Positions 10,341 through 20,211 of a stretch of 64,000 bases of DNA are shown piece by piece. The position numbers and the translations under genes were made by a program. The first letter of the stretch is position 1; every line of letters begins with the position of its first letter. Origin of the DNA: Prostheceraeus crozeri (lineage: Eukaryota > Platyhelminthes > Polycladida > Euryleptidae); contig CAJQUW010013662.1 in assembly GCA_907163375.1 (NCBI GenBank), forward strand, positions 248,001-312,000, in the 5' to 3' direction. The notes beneath the pieces were generated by a model. The model had not been told where the DNA came from. It ran no database searches and saw only the letters and a list, made by a program, of their open reading frames with translations.

Positions 10341-10362
10341 ACTCCCGTTCGAGAGGTATAAA
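10330..10362 (+). promoter_or_regulatory. hairpin and repeated GGTATAAA upstream of packaging ATPase
   Basis: CGGGAG-gtataaa-CTCCCG forms a hairpin over the penton stop codon, followed by GAGAGGTATAAA at 10,351-10,362, identical to 2,969-2,980. It may be a TATA-type promoter for the ATPase, or simply another GC-rich hairpin patch. Confidence 0.3.
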
Positions 10363-10404
10363 CTTTTACGCTACAATAGAGAAGTTTAATTTTTTTTTAT
10401 CATT

Positions 10405-10455
10405 TTCATTATTAATCTTATTAATCTTATTAATCTTATTAATCTTTTTAACCTT
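10405..10455. repeat. TTATTAATC tandem repeat
   Basis: Four to five copies of a 9-10 bp TTATTAATCT unit between the penton and ATPase genes. Confidence 0.6.
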
Positions 10456-10540
10456 ATTATTAGGAACAAAAAATAAAAAAAACTTAAATTAAAATTTTAT
10501 TTTTTTTTATTTTTTTGTTTTAAAAAACACTAATTCAATA

Positions 10541-11329
10541 ATGGATGAATTTATTACTTTAAAAATGAATGAAATGTCTTTAAATAAAAAAAAACTTAAA
10601 TTTAATCATCATCCAAATTTATCTAATAAAGTTTTGTCAGTTATTTGCGGAAGATCAGGTTGTGGAAAAACATATCTATTATTTAAAATTTTAACGACTC
10701 CAAATTTTTTGGATTATAACAATCTTATAATTTATACAACAACAGCAGAACAACCCATCTATCAATTTTTAAAATATGGATTTGAAAATAATCTTAAAAA
10801 AACAGCAATTGCTTCATTATTCAAAGAATATGAAAATTCTGAATATGAAGAAGAAATAAGTTCATGGTGTGAGGAAGCAGTAGAAAATAGTCAGTTAGTA
10901 GAATCTAATAAAAATAACCATATAAAGATACAATTAATAGATGATAGTGGTAATATGCAAGATCCTAGTAAACTAGATAAAACAATGAAACATTGTGTAA
11001 TTTTTGATGATTGTGTTAATGATAGAAATCAGTCAGTTCAGAGAAATTATTTCACAAGAGGTAGACATAATAACTGTAGTGTATTTTATTTGACACAAAG
11101 TATGTATTCATTAGACGGAAGTGTTATTAGAAAGAATGCAAATATATTTATACTATTTGAAATAAATGCAAGAAACTTAAGTGATTTGCTAAGAGATTTA
11201 TGTATAAGAGATAAAGATGAATTTAAACAATCGTGTAATAATGCTTGGGCAAAAGATTATGGATTCATTACAATTAATATTGATAAAAAAATTCATGATA
11301 GAGTTATCGAACAATTGTTCTTTGACTAG
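10541..11329 (+). CDS. Polinton packaging ATPase (A32/FtsK-HerA type)
   Basis: 262 residues, whole. Walker A is CGRSGCGKTYLL near residue 42; Walker B is HCVIFDDCV near 150. It is followed by NYFTRGRHNNCSVFYLTQS, the arginine-containing segment typical of viral genome-packaging ATPases. It would drive DNA into the capsid. It sits behind the penton gene, as is common in Polintons. The copy at 15,274 is about 93 percent identical. Unlike the ATPase at 3,124 it has no membrane segment. Confidence 0.88.
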   Translation: MDEFITLKMNEMSLNKKKLKFNHHPNLSNKVLSVICGRSGCGKTYLLFKILTTPNFLDYNNLIIYTTTAEQPIYQFLKYGFENNLKKTAIASLFKEYENSEYEEEISSWCEEAVENSQLVESNKNNHIKIQLIDDSGNMQDPSKLDKTMKHCVIFDDCVNDRNQSVQRNYFTRGRHNNCSVFYLTQSMYSLDGSVIRKNANIFILFEINARNLSDLLRDLCIRDKDEFKQSCNNAWAKDYGFITINIDKKIHDRVIEQLFFD

Positions 11330-11354
11330 GCTTCGCCTCGAGGGGCTTTGCCCC
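11328..11354. repeat. GC-rich double hairpin after the ATPase gene
   Basis: AGGC-ttc-GCCT followed by GGGGC-ttt-GCCCC, then a third weak stem GACT-ga-AAGTC. It spans the ATPase stop codon region and could act as a 3' end signal. Element 2 has only a remnant of the first stem here (16,010-16,030). Confidence 0.65.
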
Positions 11355-11590
11355 GACTGAAAGTCGATCGAAGATTTGTTTACTGAGTAATAAAAAATAT
11401 ACAACATAGTGGTATAATATTTTTTTGTTATTATCAGCTTTAATTTTATCTATTTTTTAAAATATAATATTTGAATTTTGTGGTAACATTGGAATACAGC
11501 AAAAACATTTTACTGAACAAATTATTTTTTTATTGCTTTGTTGTTTGTAATCTTTTCGTTTAAAGTTTTCTCGTTTAAAGTTTTCTCGTA

Positions 11591-12295
11591 TTAAGTTTTG
11601 TTTAATAAAGTTTTGTCTAATAAAGTTTTTAGCTCTTCTAAAAAAATTTTGTCATTTTCTTCATTAGAAATTTTATCATCAATAAAAGTTTTACCATCAC
11701 TAGAAATTTTACCATCCTTTTTATTTTTATCATTAACTTTTTCTGTCTGTGATTGAAATGATGTTTGATTTACTTCATTAGCTATTTGATCAAATTTTTC
11801 AATCTCATCTAACGTAATAACATTATCATCACATACTCTTTGAAAGTAGTAATGTATTTTATCATAGACTTCTTTAATATGTAAATGCTTAGTTTTTAAT
11901 GATTTTCGTTTCTTAGTTATTAAAGATTTATCTAACATTGTAGCAAGTGAAGTTGCAAAAACACCCGTACCTGTTAAAGCTGTAGCAACTACTGGAATTA
12001 CTAAAACACCTGAAGATATAACAATTGTTAAAGCACCTAAACTTATTGTTAAGAATATGCCAATTCCTTGTGTTACATTCTTAACTTTAGTCCATCTCTT
12101 TCTTAATTTTTTATAATGCTCTAATCTTAATAATAATTGGGATTCCTTATCTTTCATATACCTTACTCTATCTTTGTGTTTTTCAATATTTAATTCACTT
12201 ATTTTTAATTGAGATAACGAAGGATATATTCTTGCAGTTTCTTCCATTTTTGTTCCTTCCATTTCTGAAGTTCCTTCCATTTTTGTTTCTTCCAT
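11591..12295 (-). CDS. two-membrane-segment protein of unknown function
   Basis: The start is taken at 12,295 (MEETKMEG), because upstream sequence enters the subterminal repeats. Residues 1-30 carry a repeated MEGT/MEET motif. A charged helical part (RYMKDKESQLLLRLEHYKKL) leads to two hydrophobic helices (GIGIFLTISLGALTIVISSG and VLVIPVVATALTGTG), then a conserved-looking helix (KHLHIKEVYDKIHYYF) and DNVITLDEIEKFDQI. The C-terminus is Lys/Asp-rich. The fold is unknown; the two helices suggest a membrane effector or holin-like role, but this is a guess. Its 5' part recurs at the far end of element 2, so it may lie within the terminal inverted repeat. Confidence 0.55.
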   Translation of the reverse strand: MEETKMEGTSEMEGTKMEETARIYPSLSQLKISELNIEKHKDRVRYMKDKESQLLLRLEHYKKLRKRWTKVKNVTQGIGIFLTISLGALTIVISSGVLVIPVVATALTGTGVFATSLATMLDKSLITKKRKSLKTKHLHIKEVYDKIHYYFQRVCDDNVITLDEIEKFDQIANEVNQTSFQSQTEKVNDKNKKDGKISSDGKTFIDDKISNEENDKIFLEELKTLLDKTLLNKT

Positions 12296-12380
12296 TTTTA
12301 AAGAAATATTTTTAGTCACATGATATATTTTAAACACCTGAAAAATGGATTTAAAAGACGTTTTTAAAAATACTAATTTT

Positions 12381-12612
12381 CGGTGTCCTTGAACGGTCAT
12401 GATTTAAGCAATGAAAAATATCATAATCACAAATTTGAGATTCTCAACTTTTATAATTTTCGGTGTCCTAGAACGGTCATGATTTAAGCAATGAAAAATG
12501 ACATAATCACAAATTTGAGATTCTTAACTTTTATGATTTTCGGTGTCCTGGAACGGTCATGATTTAAGCAATGAAAAATGTCATAATCACAAATTTGAGA
12601 TTTTGAAAAATT
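12381..12612. repeat. 80-bp tandem repeat, three copies
   Basis: Units start at 12,381, 12,461 and 12,541 with CGGTGTCCTNGAACGGTCAT and continue with GATTTAAGCAATGAAAAAT. Diverged copies lie at 25,360-25,500, and the terminus at 12,905-12,925 is a partial unit. Confidence 0.9.
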
Positions 12613-12640
12613 TGAAAATTGTGTATTTTTAAAAACGCCC

Positions 12641-12755
12641 AAATCGGAGCGAAGCTCCTCTGGCTTTAGCCGATTTATGAATTTAGGTCTTCATAACCTG
12701 AAAAAGGGTTCAAATTCATGAATCGGCTTAAGCCAGAGGAGCTTCGCTCCGATTT
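12641..12755. repeat. inverted repeat with two opposed GC-rich double hairpins
   Basis: Arms of about 44 bp (12,641-12,684 and 12,712-12,755). Each holds a 30-bp cassette with stems GGAGC-gaa-GCTCC and GGC-ttta-GCC. The element 2 end (25,530-25,600) has the same flanks without the cassettes. Confidence 0.85.
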
Positions 12756-12917
12756 ATGTTGTTTTAAAAAATACCATTTTTTGAAAAAAATGGTACTTTT
12801 TGAATGAACTAAATTCATGAATTCAGGTCTTAAAAACCTGAAAAAGGGACTAAATTCATGAATTTATGTCGTTTTTAAAGATACCAATTTTTTTTATTTT
12901 TGGCCTGTCCTGGAACA

Positions 12918-14842
12918 GTCTTTTGACCATTACTCTCACCTAGTCCCCATGGTGTTGTTGTCGAGATATGCCGCCCTGTTTTAGCCCCTTGGTAGGGTTC
13001 GAATTGAATCACATACCCGTAGGCCTCTGCAAGTACCCAAACTTTATAACCTACCCTGATAGGCTTGTTGTTGATTCTTTGTTTACTTCCATGGGAGCCG
13101 TAGTAAGGAATCATGGATTCATCCACGGATTTTGTTTCACAATTTGAAGAATACTTCAAGAACTTCTCATTGAGGTCTGTGATGAGAGGACGCAGCTTTG
13201 AAAATTTGTCACTTTTGTCTAAATTCGAGTTATCACATAAATGCAAATTTCGTAGAGTTCTTTCGAACTCATTACGTGGCATAGTGTCCGACATGGCAGC
13301 AACAATGAGATCCGGAGACAGACTCCAAAACAATCGACGATCTGGCAATCTGTGGTACCCACTCATCAAAAGCATTGCCAAAAATAGGCGAAATTTTTCT
13401 TTTGTGATGCCAAACTCTGTGTCACTTTTCTCTCTTCGTGCGTATAACGTAAAGTCAACAATGCCTGAGATCGACATGTCATCAAAGAACAATTCGAGCA
13501 GAGAGAGAGGTGTCCCAATTTCCTCTAAGTGGTTCACTTCAGATGTCCTCTGTGAATTCCTTGATTTGATGTCACGATTAGTTCATCTCAAATAAGTCAG
13601 CAGTGGAGGATTTTCATCACTCAAACGTCCTCTATGAATGCTGTCGTTTTGGATGGAGTTAGTCTGCAAGGCATCGCCCAAGGACTCACTTCGTGAATCA
13701 TCATCCATGGTATCGGATATTCAATCACCGTAATTTATTCGAACGTCAGCCTCGGCAAATAGCTGATTGCCGCTCAATCGATTCATGTCAAAATCGTCCT
13801 CATCTGCACTGTCTTCCTCTGAACAATCTCCATCTCCAGGTGGCTGTATTGCAATGTCTGCACTCACAAACGTCATCTTCTAGCATTGCAACAACTTCAT
13901 CCAACTTCAATTTCTTCACCATAATGAGATTCGCTGAACTATTCTCAAGCAGACGAGAAAATGACTTTGTACAGCACACTGATTCAAAATAGCAACTGTC
14001 ACCTCACACTATGGAAAAGAAAGACTGAACTCGTGAGAAGACTGGAATACAGAAAATGTCTATGTTTACCAGCTTGTCTATGACAATGTGATCTGCCTGA
14101 GAATTTGGGGATTGCCCTACGACCCAATTATTGATGCAAGCGCAAGGCACAGTCAATGGTCAGAGAGATTTGAGTGTTTCATTTACACTGTTTCGCCGTT
14201 TCTTCGGCGGAAATAGCTTTGATTTATCACACCCAAAATAAACATTCATGCACGTGTACACTTACAACCACTTTCTGCAGCATGTAACTCACAGAAGCAT
14301 CAAATTTACAGTCAATCTTCGCGGAAATTTCACTCAAGTAGACGCACGTGCAAGATAAAATTACTTGCAGAGCATCAATCAAAAGAGCCGACCAACTATA
14401 GACAAATTTCAAACAGAAAAATTTTGTTGTGATTTTCTAGTGCACAAGCCCCCTGACGACCATGTTCCCGTTGTGGGAACATTTTTCAAACAACTGGGAA
14501 TCGAAGTAGATAATCAATTTTTCAAAAGATATGTCACAAATGGGTGGAGCATGCCAGGAGCTCACGACTCATCGGTCTGATGTGATTTGTTGGTCCAAAT
14601 TTCGATTATGAAGGCATTTGATCAGCACCATTGATAATTTTGAAATGATTTTTCAAAAAAATGGATTTCTCCTTCTCCATGACGCAACTTTTTGACTATA
14701 TCACCATCAAACTGTCAGACATATGTTTTTTGGATCATTGTTGTATAATTTTAGCGCCCATCTCCTTCCTATTGTGTTCTTTAATGCTCAAAATCATGTC
14801 TTAAAAGAATGTTCCCGCAGCGGGAACATGGTCGTTAATGGG
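12918..14842 (-). mobile_element. piggyBac transposon, right part, truncated
   Basis: The right terminus is GGG at 14,840-14,842 followed by TTAA at 14,843-14,846, the family's target site. The target lies inside the penton gene of element 2. A perfect palindrome GTTCCCGCAGCGGGAAC (14,811-14,827) with ATGGTCGTTAA lies at the end, and a related inverted copy (TGACGACCATGTTCCCG) sits subterminally at 14,455-14,480. The left end is missing: the sequence passes into the terminal repeat of element 1 inside the transposase gene. The stretch 13,600-14,800 outside the transposase core is non-coding or decayed, with no other gene seen. Confidence 0.75.
12930..14000 (-). pseudogene. piggyBac transposase, N-terminal half, decayed
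   Basis: The best open part is 12,930-13,537. The transposase domain (DDE_Tnp_1_7 type) is recognisable from MSISGIVDFTLYARR, GYHRLPDRRLFWS, MPRNEFERTLRNLHL, the catalytic-region block SVDESMIPYYGSHGSKQ and the KPIRVGYKVWVLAEAYGYV block. It stops after GRHISTTTPWGLGES, where the family continues for another roughly 250 residues with the remaining catalytic Asp residues. The acidic N-terminal region (up to about 13,990) is in another frame with in-frame stops. It cannot encode an active enzyme. GC content is clearly higher than in the flanking Polintons. Confidence 0.85.
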
Positions 14843-15243
14843 TTAATCATGATAGATAATTATCAAAACTATTAGGATTTAATAAACAAACCTATAGTCA
14901 AGGTTATCATTTAGGTGAGAAGATTCTAAAAATAACTGAAATAAATTCAATTGTTGTACATTGTGACATTATTAAAGGAGGAAATATAAATGGTAAATTG
15001 TCAAATTTAATATTCAGTTTTCCAGCTTTTACTGTACCCATTGGTTATAGATTAAATGTATTTCCCCAAACATTGATATATCTCCCTATTACAAGAAAAA
15101 CTATTAACAGTATTAACATTAGAATTATGGATGAGAAAGGAAAAGAAATAAATTTTGGAGGTGAAGAGATTATGATAGATCTTTTGGTTAGAGAAGTTAA
15201 ATTTTCTTCTTCTTTTAATTCTTCTAAAGAAAAAAAATTATAA
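14843..15243 (+). pseudogene. penton-like protein, C-terminal part (fossil)
   Basis: Homologous to the C-terminal half of the penton gene at 9,552, keeping the TVPIGYRLNVFPQTLIY block and the final GGEEIMIDLLVREV. The 5' part is separated by the piggyBac insertion, whose TTAA target is its first bases. Relative to element 1 the C-terminus carries a different Ser/Lys-rich tail. Confidence 0.8.
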
Positions 15244-15273
15244 AAAAATGAGAGAAGCGCTCCCATTAAATAG

Positions 15274-16014
15274 AAAAAACTTAAATTCAATGATCATCCA
15301 AATTTATCTAATAAAGTTTTGTCAGTTATTTTTGGAAGATCAGGATGTGGAAAAGCATATTTATTATTTAAAATTTTAGCTACACCAAATTTTTTGGATT
15401 ATAACAATCTTATAATTTATACAACAACAGCAGAACAACCCGTCTATCAATTTTTAAAATATGGATTTGAAAATAATCTTAAAAAAACAGCAATTGCTTC
15501 ATTATTCAAAGAATATGAAAAATCTGAATATGAAGAAGAAATAAGTTCGTGGTGTGAAGAAGCAGCAAAAAATAATCAGTTAGTAGAATCCAATAAAAAT
15601 AACCATATAAAGATACAATTAATAGATGATAGTGGTAATATGCAAGATCCTAGTAAACTAGATAAAACAATGAAACATTGTGTAATTTTTGATGATTGTG
15701 TTAATGGTAGAAATCAGTCAGTTCAGAGAAATTATTTCACAAGAGGTAGACATTACAACTGTAGTGTTTTTTATTTAACACAAAGTATGTATTCATTAGA
15801 CCGAAGTGTTATTAGAAAGAATGCAAATATATTTATACTATTTGAAATAAATGCAAGAAACTTAAGTGATTTGTTAAGAGATTTATGTATAAGAGACAAA
15901 GATGAACTTAAACAATTGTGTAACAATGCTTGGTCAAAAGATTATGGCTTCACTACAATTAATATTGATAAAAAAATTCATGATAGAGTTATCGAACAAT
16001 TGTTCTCTGACTAG
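15274..16014 (+). pseudogene. packaging ATPase copy (fossil)
   Basis: Second copy of the A32/FtsK-HerA-type packaging ATPase at 10,541, about 93 percent identical in protein by eye, with Walker B CVIFDDCV and the TRGRH segment. It keeps its place behind the penton gene. It converges on the polymerase copy at 16,213, which element 1 does not show. Confidence 0.85.
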
Positions 16015-16059
16015 GCTTCGTCCCGACTAGGCGTTTGAGATAGAAAATATTTTCGTGGA

Positions 16060-16203
16060 GTGATAAATTTTTTTATCTTCTAGACTGATTTAAATAATAA
16101 TTTTTTTTCTTCCAGATTAATTTAGATAATAAAAATTTTTTTCTTCTAGACTGATTTAAGTAATAAAAAATTTTTTTCTAGACGGATTTAGATAATAATA
16201 ATA
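16060..16203. repeat. about 41-bp AT-rich tandem repeat, four copies
   Basis: Units built on TTCTAGACTGATTTAAATAA with T-rich runs, at the junction between the convergent ATPase and polymerase copies. This is where the inferred inversion breakpoint lies. Confidence 0.75.
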
Positions 16204-16212
16204 AATTTTAAA

Positions 16213-17354
16213 AAGGTAAGGTAGTTATTCCATCAGGTAAAATTTTTCTTTTGTCATCAAATGGATCTAATGCTATTTATGTTCCTCTTTTAAATACATT
16301 TTATGTTTCTTTGAATCAAGTCTATAATTACATGCTTTTTTTATTTTATTATTAAATAATGCATTCTTGTAATCTTGAAATGTTATTTGGTTAGACACTC
16401 ATGGCCTTGAAATTCCTTGTAATGTTTTATGTGTTTTAATATTTTAGTTGTATTATAACAATAACATATAGATTATAAAAATATGGCTTCTGTTATGTAC
16501 TATTCATTTCCTTCTAGTTCATCCTTTACTTTACATAAATCAGAAGAAGGATGAATGAAATCTTTTATTTTATTAATTTCTTCAAGTGAAGAATTATACG
16601 GTATTGTTAATTCTAAGAAAACAGAATCGGTATCTGTGAAGTGTAATTTATAGTTTTCGCGATAAGCAGGTGCTAAATAATCATATATAAATCTATACAT
16701 AAATAGTTAAGCTAATTCTAATATAGTGAATCCTATAAAATTAAACTTATCATGTTTTATAATGTTTCGTCTTAGATGCACTGCACATAGTTCATCACTG
16801 AATCTAGTAGTTCTTTTATATGAAGGCTTCCTTGTTAAATTTTGATATCTATCTTTATCATAAACTATCTTAATATTTTGTCTATTACGCACATTTTCTA
16901 AAGTCTTACCATAAAATGCTTTGTTCATTAATTTAAAGAATACGTTTCCAAAGTCATCTTTATTTCTTTTAGCTATTTTACGTTTTTCAATAGTGAACTC
17001 TATATAATTTCTTAACCATTTAGATTTTTGATAAAATAGTTTTTGATGTATTTTAGTGAGAATCATCCCATGTTCTAAATACCAATCGAGCATTCTTCCT
17101 TCAACAAAATACTTTCCTTTATTACTTTGTGTTAACATAAGTTTTTTTGTTGGTCTGTATTTCTTAGGAATCAAAGATTTTTGATAATCTGAAAAATCTT
17201 CTATATTGGGAATTTTGTTTTCGGGATAGAAAGGATATAATTTTGTTTTATCTTTTATTTCATCAGGATATATTAAATCAACTTCATATATATAACCAAA
17301 ATTACGATTTCCATCATATGTTTTTTGATAATCAAGAATATTACACCATGACAT
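16213..17354 (-). pseudogene. polB: polymerase B, C-terminal part (fossil)
   Basis: Homologous to element 1 polymerase from about 7,290 to its stop: palm-domain sequence including MNKAFYGKTLENVR (motif B) and HFTDTDSVFLEL (motif C). Lacks the GC-rich double hairpin that element 1 carries at 8,213. Broken in several places. Confidence 0.88.
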
Positions 17355-17369
17355 TTCACCTCACCGTAT

Positions 17370-17795
17370 GCCCGAAATAAATTTAGTGGTCTAACAGGAC
17401 CCGGCTTAGATTCCACTTTTGTAGGTTCGTATGGACCTCTCTGATAACTTTAAAGCAAATTTTAAAATTTTTCATCGAGGTCTCTCTTCCGTAGTCCTAC
17501 ATATCCAAAATGGCGACCTGATTACCATATATATCAGGTGAGAAAAATAATTTTGAGATGACCCGTCTCAGATTTCAATCTCTTAGACTAATATGGATCC
17601 AATATTGTTCAAGTGTGTCGATTTTTGAGGAATTGACCGAGGGCTTTCTTCTGTAGGCCTACAAATCCAAAATGGCGACCTGATTACCATATATGGCAGG
17701 TGAGAAAAATAATTTTGAGGCGATCCGTCTCAGATTTCAATCTCATAGCCAAAAATGGATCCAAAATATATCTACTATATTTACTTTTTATGAAA
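17370..17795. repeat. non-Polinton repeat inserted in polB copy, two tandem units of 162 bp
   Basis: Two units share CCAAAATGGCGACCTGATTA (17,505 and 17,667) followed by CAGGTGAGAAAAATAATTTTG and CGTCTCAGATTTCAATCTC. It replaces the middle of the polymerase gene and is GC-richer than its surroundings. No coding capacity is seen; it may be part of a MITE or SINE-like repeat. Confidence 0.7.
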
Positions 17796-17799
17796 CTTC

Positions 17800-18520
17800 A
17801 TTATCCGATTATAATCACATGGAAAATCATATAAGCCATCAGAGAGATCAAATTCATTTATATATTCTTTTTCATTATAATGACTTAGTCTTTCTTTGTG
17901 ATATTTTGCAGGATGTAAATATGCTATAATACTCCACTGAAAACAATAATCATCTTCATTTTTTATGTTGATTATTTGTGGTGAACTGAAAGGAAGGGGT
18001 ATGTAACTACCACCAGTATTATTTATATATTTGTCAGTTACTATTTTCTTAGATATTATTTTAACAAATCTCCAAACAGATTCACGTAACTGGGCTTCAA
18101 TTATACAATTTTCTAATTTTTTTTATCATTATTTCAAATATGCGTTGTATAATATTTACATTATGAATTTCTTGTGAATTTGTAAAATGTCCTTATATGA
18201 TTTCTTCAGGAATTCCATCAGGTCCATTTTTTGTATAAAGTACTTCTACATTCATATAACATTTGAAAGATTTATTAAATATTTTGAAAAAGTTTGTTAA
18301 TACATCACAAGAAGTTTCATCGGTTTCATTATGTTCAACAGACTCATCAAATAAATATTTTGTATCTGCTACAACTTCATCAAATTCATTTATTTTGTTA
18401 AATTCATCAGTGTCGCTAAATAAATATCTTCCATCTGTTACATGTTCATCTTCACTATTAAAAACTTTTTTATATTCCGAATGTGAATAATCATCAAATA
18501 TTTTTTTAACTTTTATATCA
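17800..18520 (-). pseudogene. polB: polymerase B, N-terminal part (fossil)
   Basis: Reverse-strand homologue of about 5,030-5,770 of element 1, including the segment around the DDYCFLWSI block and the acidic repeat region. Its homology ends at about 18,520, followed by 140 bp of AT-rich repeats around TTGAAATTTTTATC before the fibre gene. Several breaks. Confidence 0.75.
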
Positions 18521-18662
18521 TGTCATCGTGTAAATTTTTATCGTTGAAATTTTTATCCTGCAAATTTTTCTTCGTTGAAATTTTTATCATGAAACTTTTT
18601 CTCCAAAATTCATTTATTGCATCGAACATTTTTTAGAAAAAAATTACTGTTTTTGTTAAAAA

Positions 18663-19537
18663 ATGTTGTTACCAAATGTTGGTGGAGGTGCATATATCCC
18701 GAATAATCGTCAATCAGAAATAGAAATAGAAAATTATATCATGAAAACTGGTGTTGTTTTATCTGGTCCATTGCATCTTTCTATTCTTCCGCAACAAAAT
18801 ACGGAGTTAAAAAATAAACAATATGTTGATACACAAATCAATGACTTAAAAGAAAAATATATAAACGATGTTTTGGTTCCACTGATGAGTGAATTAAAGT
18901 TGCTTAAACTTAATGACAAATCATTAAACGAAAAATTATTAAAACTTGATAAAAAGGATAGAGAGCTAGAAGTAAATATAGCAGAACTTTTTAAAAAATT
19001 TTAGAACAATCAAAAATTTCAATATTACTTTCTACAAAGTTAAAATCTGCAGTCAAAAAAAATTAACATCAGATACAACTATTGAAAGAACAATTAGAAA
19101 ATGAATTAGAAAAACTTCCTAAAATTTTTTTTCAAAATTTCAATAAGTTACAAGCTACATTCCAAAAAAGTGTTGATGAATTAAGTTCCAAAATTACTCA
19201 ACAAATGAAAAAGATGAATAGAATAATAAATGAAGTAAAATCACTTAATCAAAAAGTTGATGAAATGAAAAATCTTAAAATTAGTTCGGAAAATGAATTA
19301 AAGATAAATTATAAAGGAAATAAAAAACAGTTAGATGCCGTTAAAAATCAGTTAGATGTTCTTAAAATTCAATTGAGTGCTCTTAAAACGGCGCTGAAGA
19401 TGAATCAGCAGAAAATGCAAGTTAATAGAAAAGAAATGAAAATACATGACACAATGCTTGACGCAATAGATAAAGTGCAACAGAAAATTAATAAAGTTAT
19501 CACGAAGTTGTTGTCCATTCACACACGTAAATCGTAA
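18663..19537 (+). pseudogene. fibre-like protein copy (fossil)
   Basis: Starts MLPNVGGGAYIPNNRQ and keeps the collar-type segment (TGVVLSGPLHL, then NKQYVDTQI) and the coiled-coil shaft of the gene at 688-1,572. In this copy the loop reads even more like the classical NKQYVD phage collar motif. Broken in about two places. Confidence 0.7.
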
Positions 19538-19627
19538 TCGCACCAAAGGTCCTCAGGTTACTAACCAATCCTAAACGTAAATCTTGACGTAAATATATTT
19601 CCCAAAAGTCAAATTTATTCCTATAAA

Positions 19628-20111
19628 ATGCCTATTATTTATAAACACAATCTTAAACATTTTGCTTCAAATCAAAAAATAGCACATGAACCATCTATGA
19701 AATCTGTTTACCATTATACAATGTAGAAACTATGCAAAAAGAAGGAGATGGTGTAAACCGAGGAGCTGGAATATTTTCTGGTATAGGAAGTATCGTTAAC
19801 TTAATTTAAAATAATAAAGGTTTGGTTACATCTGCTGCAAAAGGAGCAACTGCTATAGGTAGTACAACTAGTGCATCATCAAATGCTGTTAAGTCTCAAT
19901 ACGAATTAAAACAACTAGAAACTATTCGTAAACTTAAGAATGATTCTGAAGAACTAAAAGAATTAAAAAAAAACTTTCAGAGGAAACAAAAAAGAAAATT
20001 GCTAACATAGCCCCGGCAGGTAAAACCTTGAGGAATAGTTCTCCGTCTGAAAGTAAACAGGAGAAGAAATCAATTGAAGAAATAAGAGGTTGTGGTTTAG
20101 CAAAATTCTAA
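19628..20111 (+). pseudogene. pVI-like protein copy (fossil)
   Basis: Begins MPIIYKHNLKHFASNQ, as at 303 on the minus strand. Includes the Ala/Gly/Ser-rich helix and a charged coiled-coil C-terminal part that lies off-window in element 1. Broken in about three places. It lies between the fibre and major capsid genes. Confidence 0.6.
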
Positions 20112-20211
20112 AATATATTCGAAAAGGAAACCTAAGAAAATTTTTTTCTGTGTGACAAATTGTTTTTTTTGTGTGTGAGAAAACTAAAAAGTCAAATTAT
20201 TTTTTATAAAA

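Larger units (their letters stand above)
1..12930. mobile_element. Polinton/Maverick element 1 (virus-like fossil, left end outside window)
   Basis: AT-rich block with the gene set of a Polinton (polintovirus): protein-primed polymerase B, A32-type packaging ATPase, penton-like minor capsid, pVI-like and fibre-like proteins, plus family-specific genes. Genes form a leftward group (1-1,572), a long rightward group (1,716-11,329) and one leftward gene by the right terminus. Integrase, protease and major capsid are not in this part but occur in the sister element at 14,843-25,652, so they probably lie left of the window. Most frames are long and open, with only about two or three breaks seen, so the copy is fairly young. 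Its ATPase is about 93 percent identical in protein to the sister copy by eye. The right end abuts piggyBac coding sequence. Confidence 0.85.
12071..12930. repeat. right terminal-repeat region of element 1
   Basis: Contains the 5' part of the two-helix gene, an 80-bp tandem array, a long inverted repeat and a terminal CCTGTCCTGGAAC. The same order recurs at 24,960-25,652, the opposite native end of the inverted element 2, as expected for long terminal inverted repeats. The exact terminus and target duplication could not be fixed. Confidence 0.55.

Noticed and set aside
13113-13595. 160-codon plus-strand frame
   Set aside because: It is antisense to the piggyBac transposase, whose protein motifs are clear on the minus strand.
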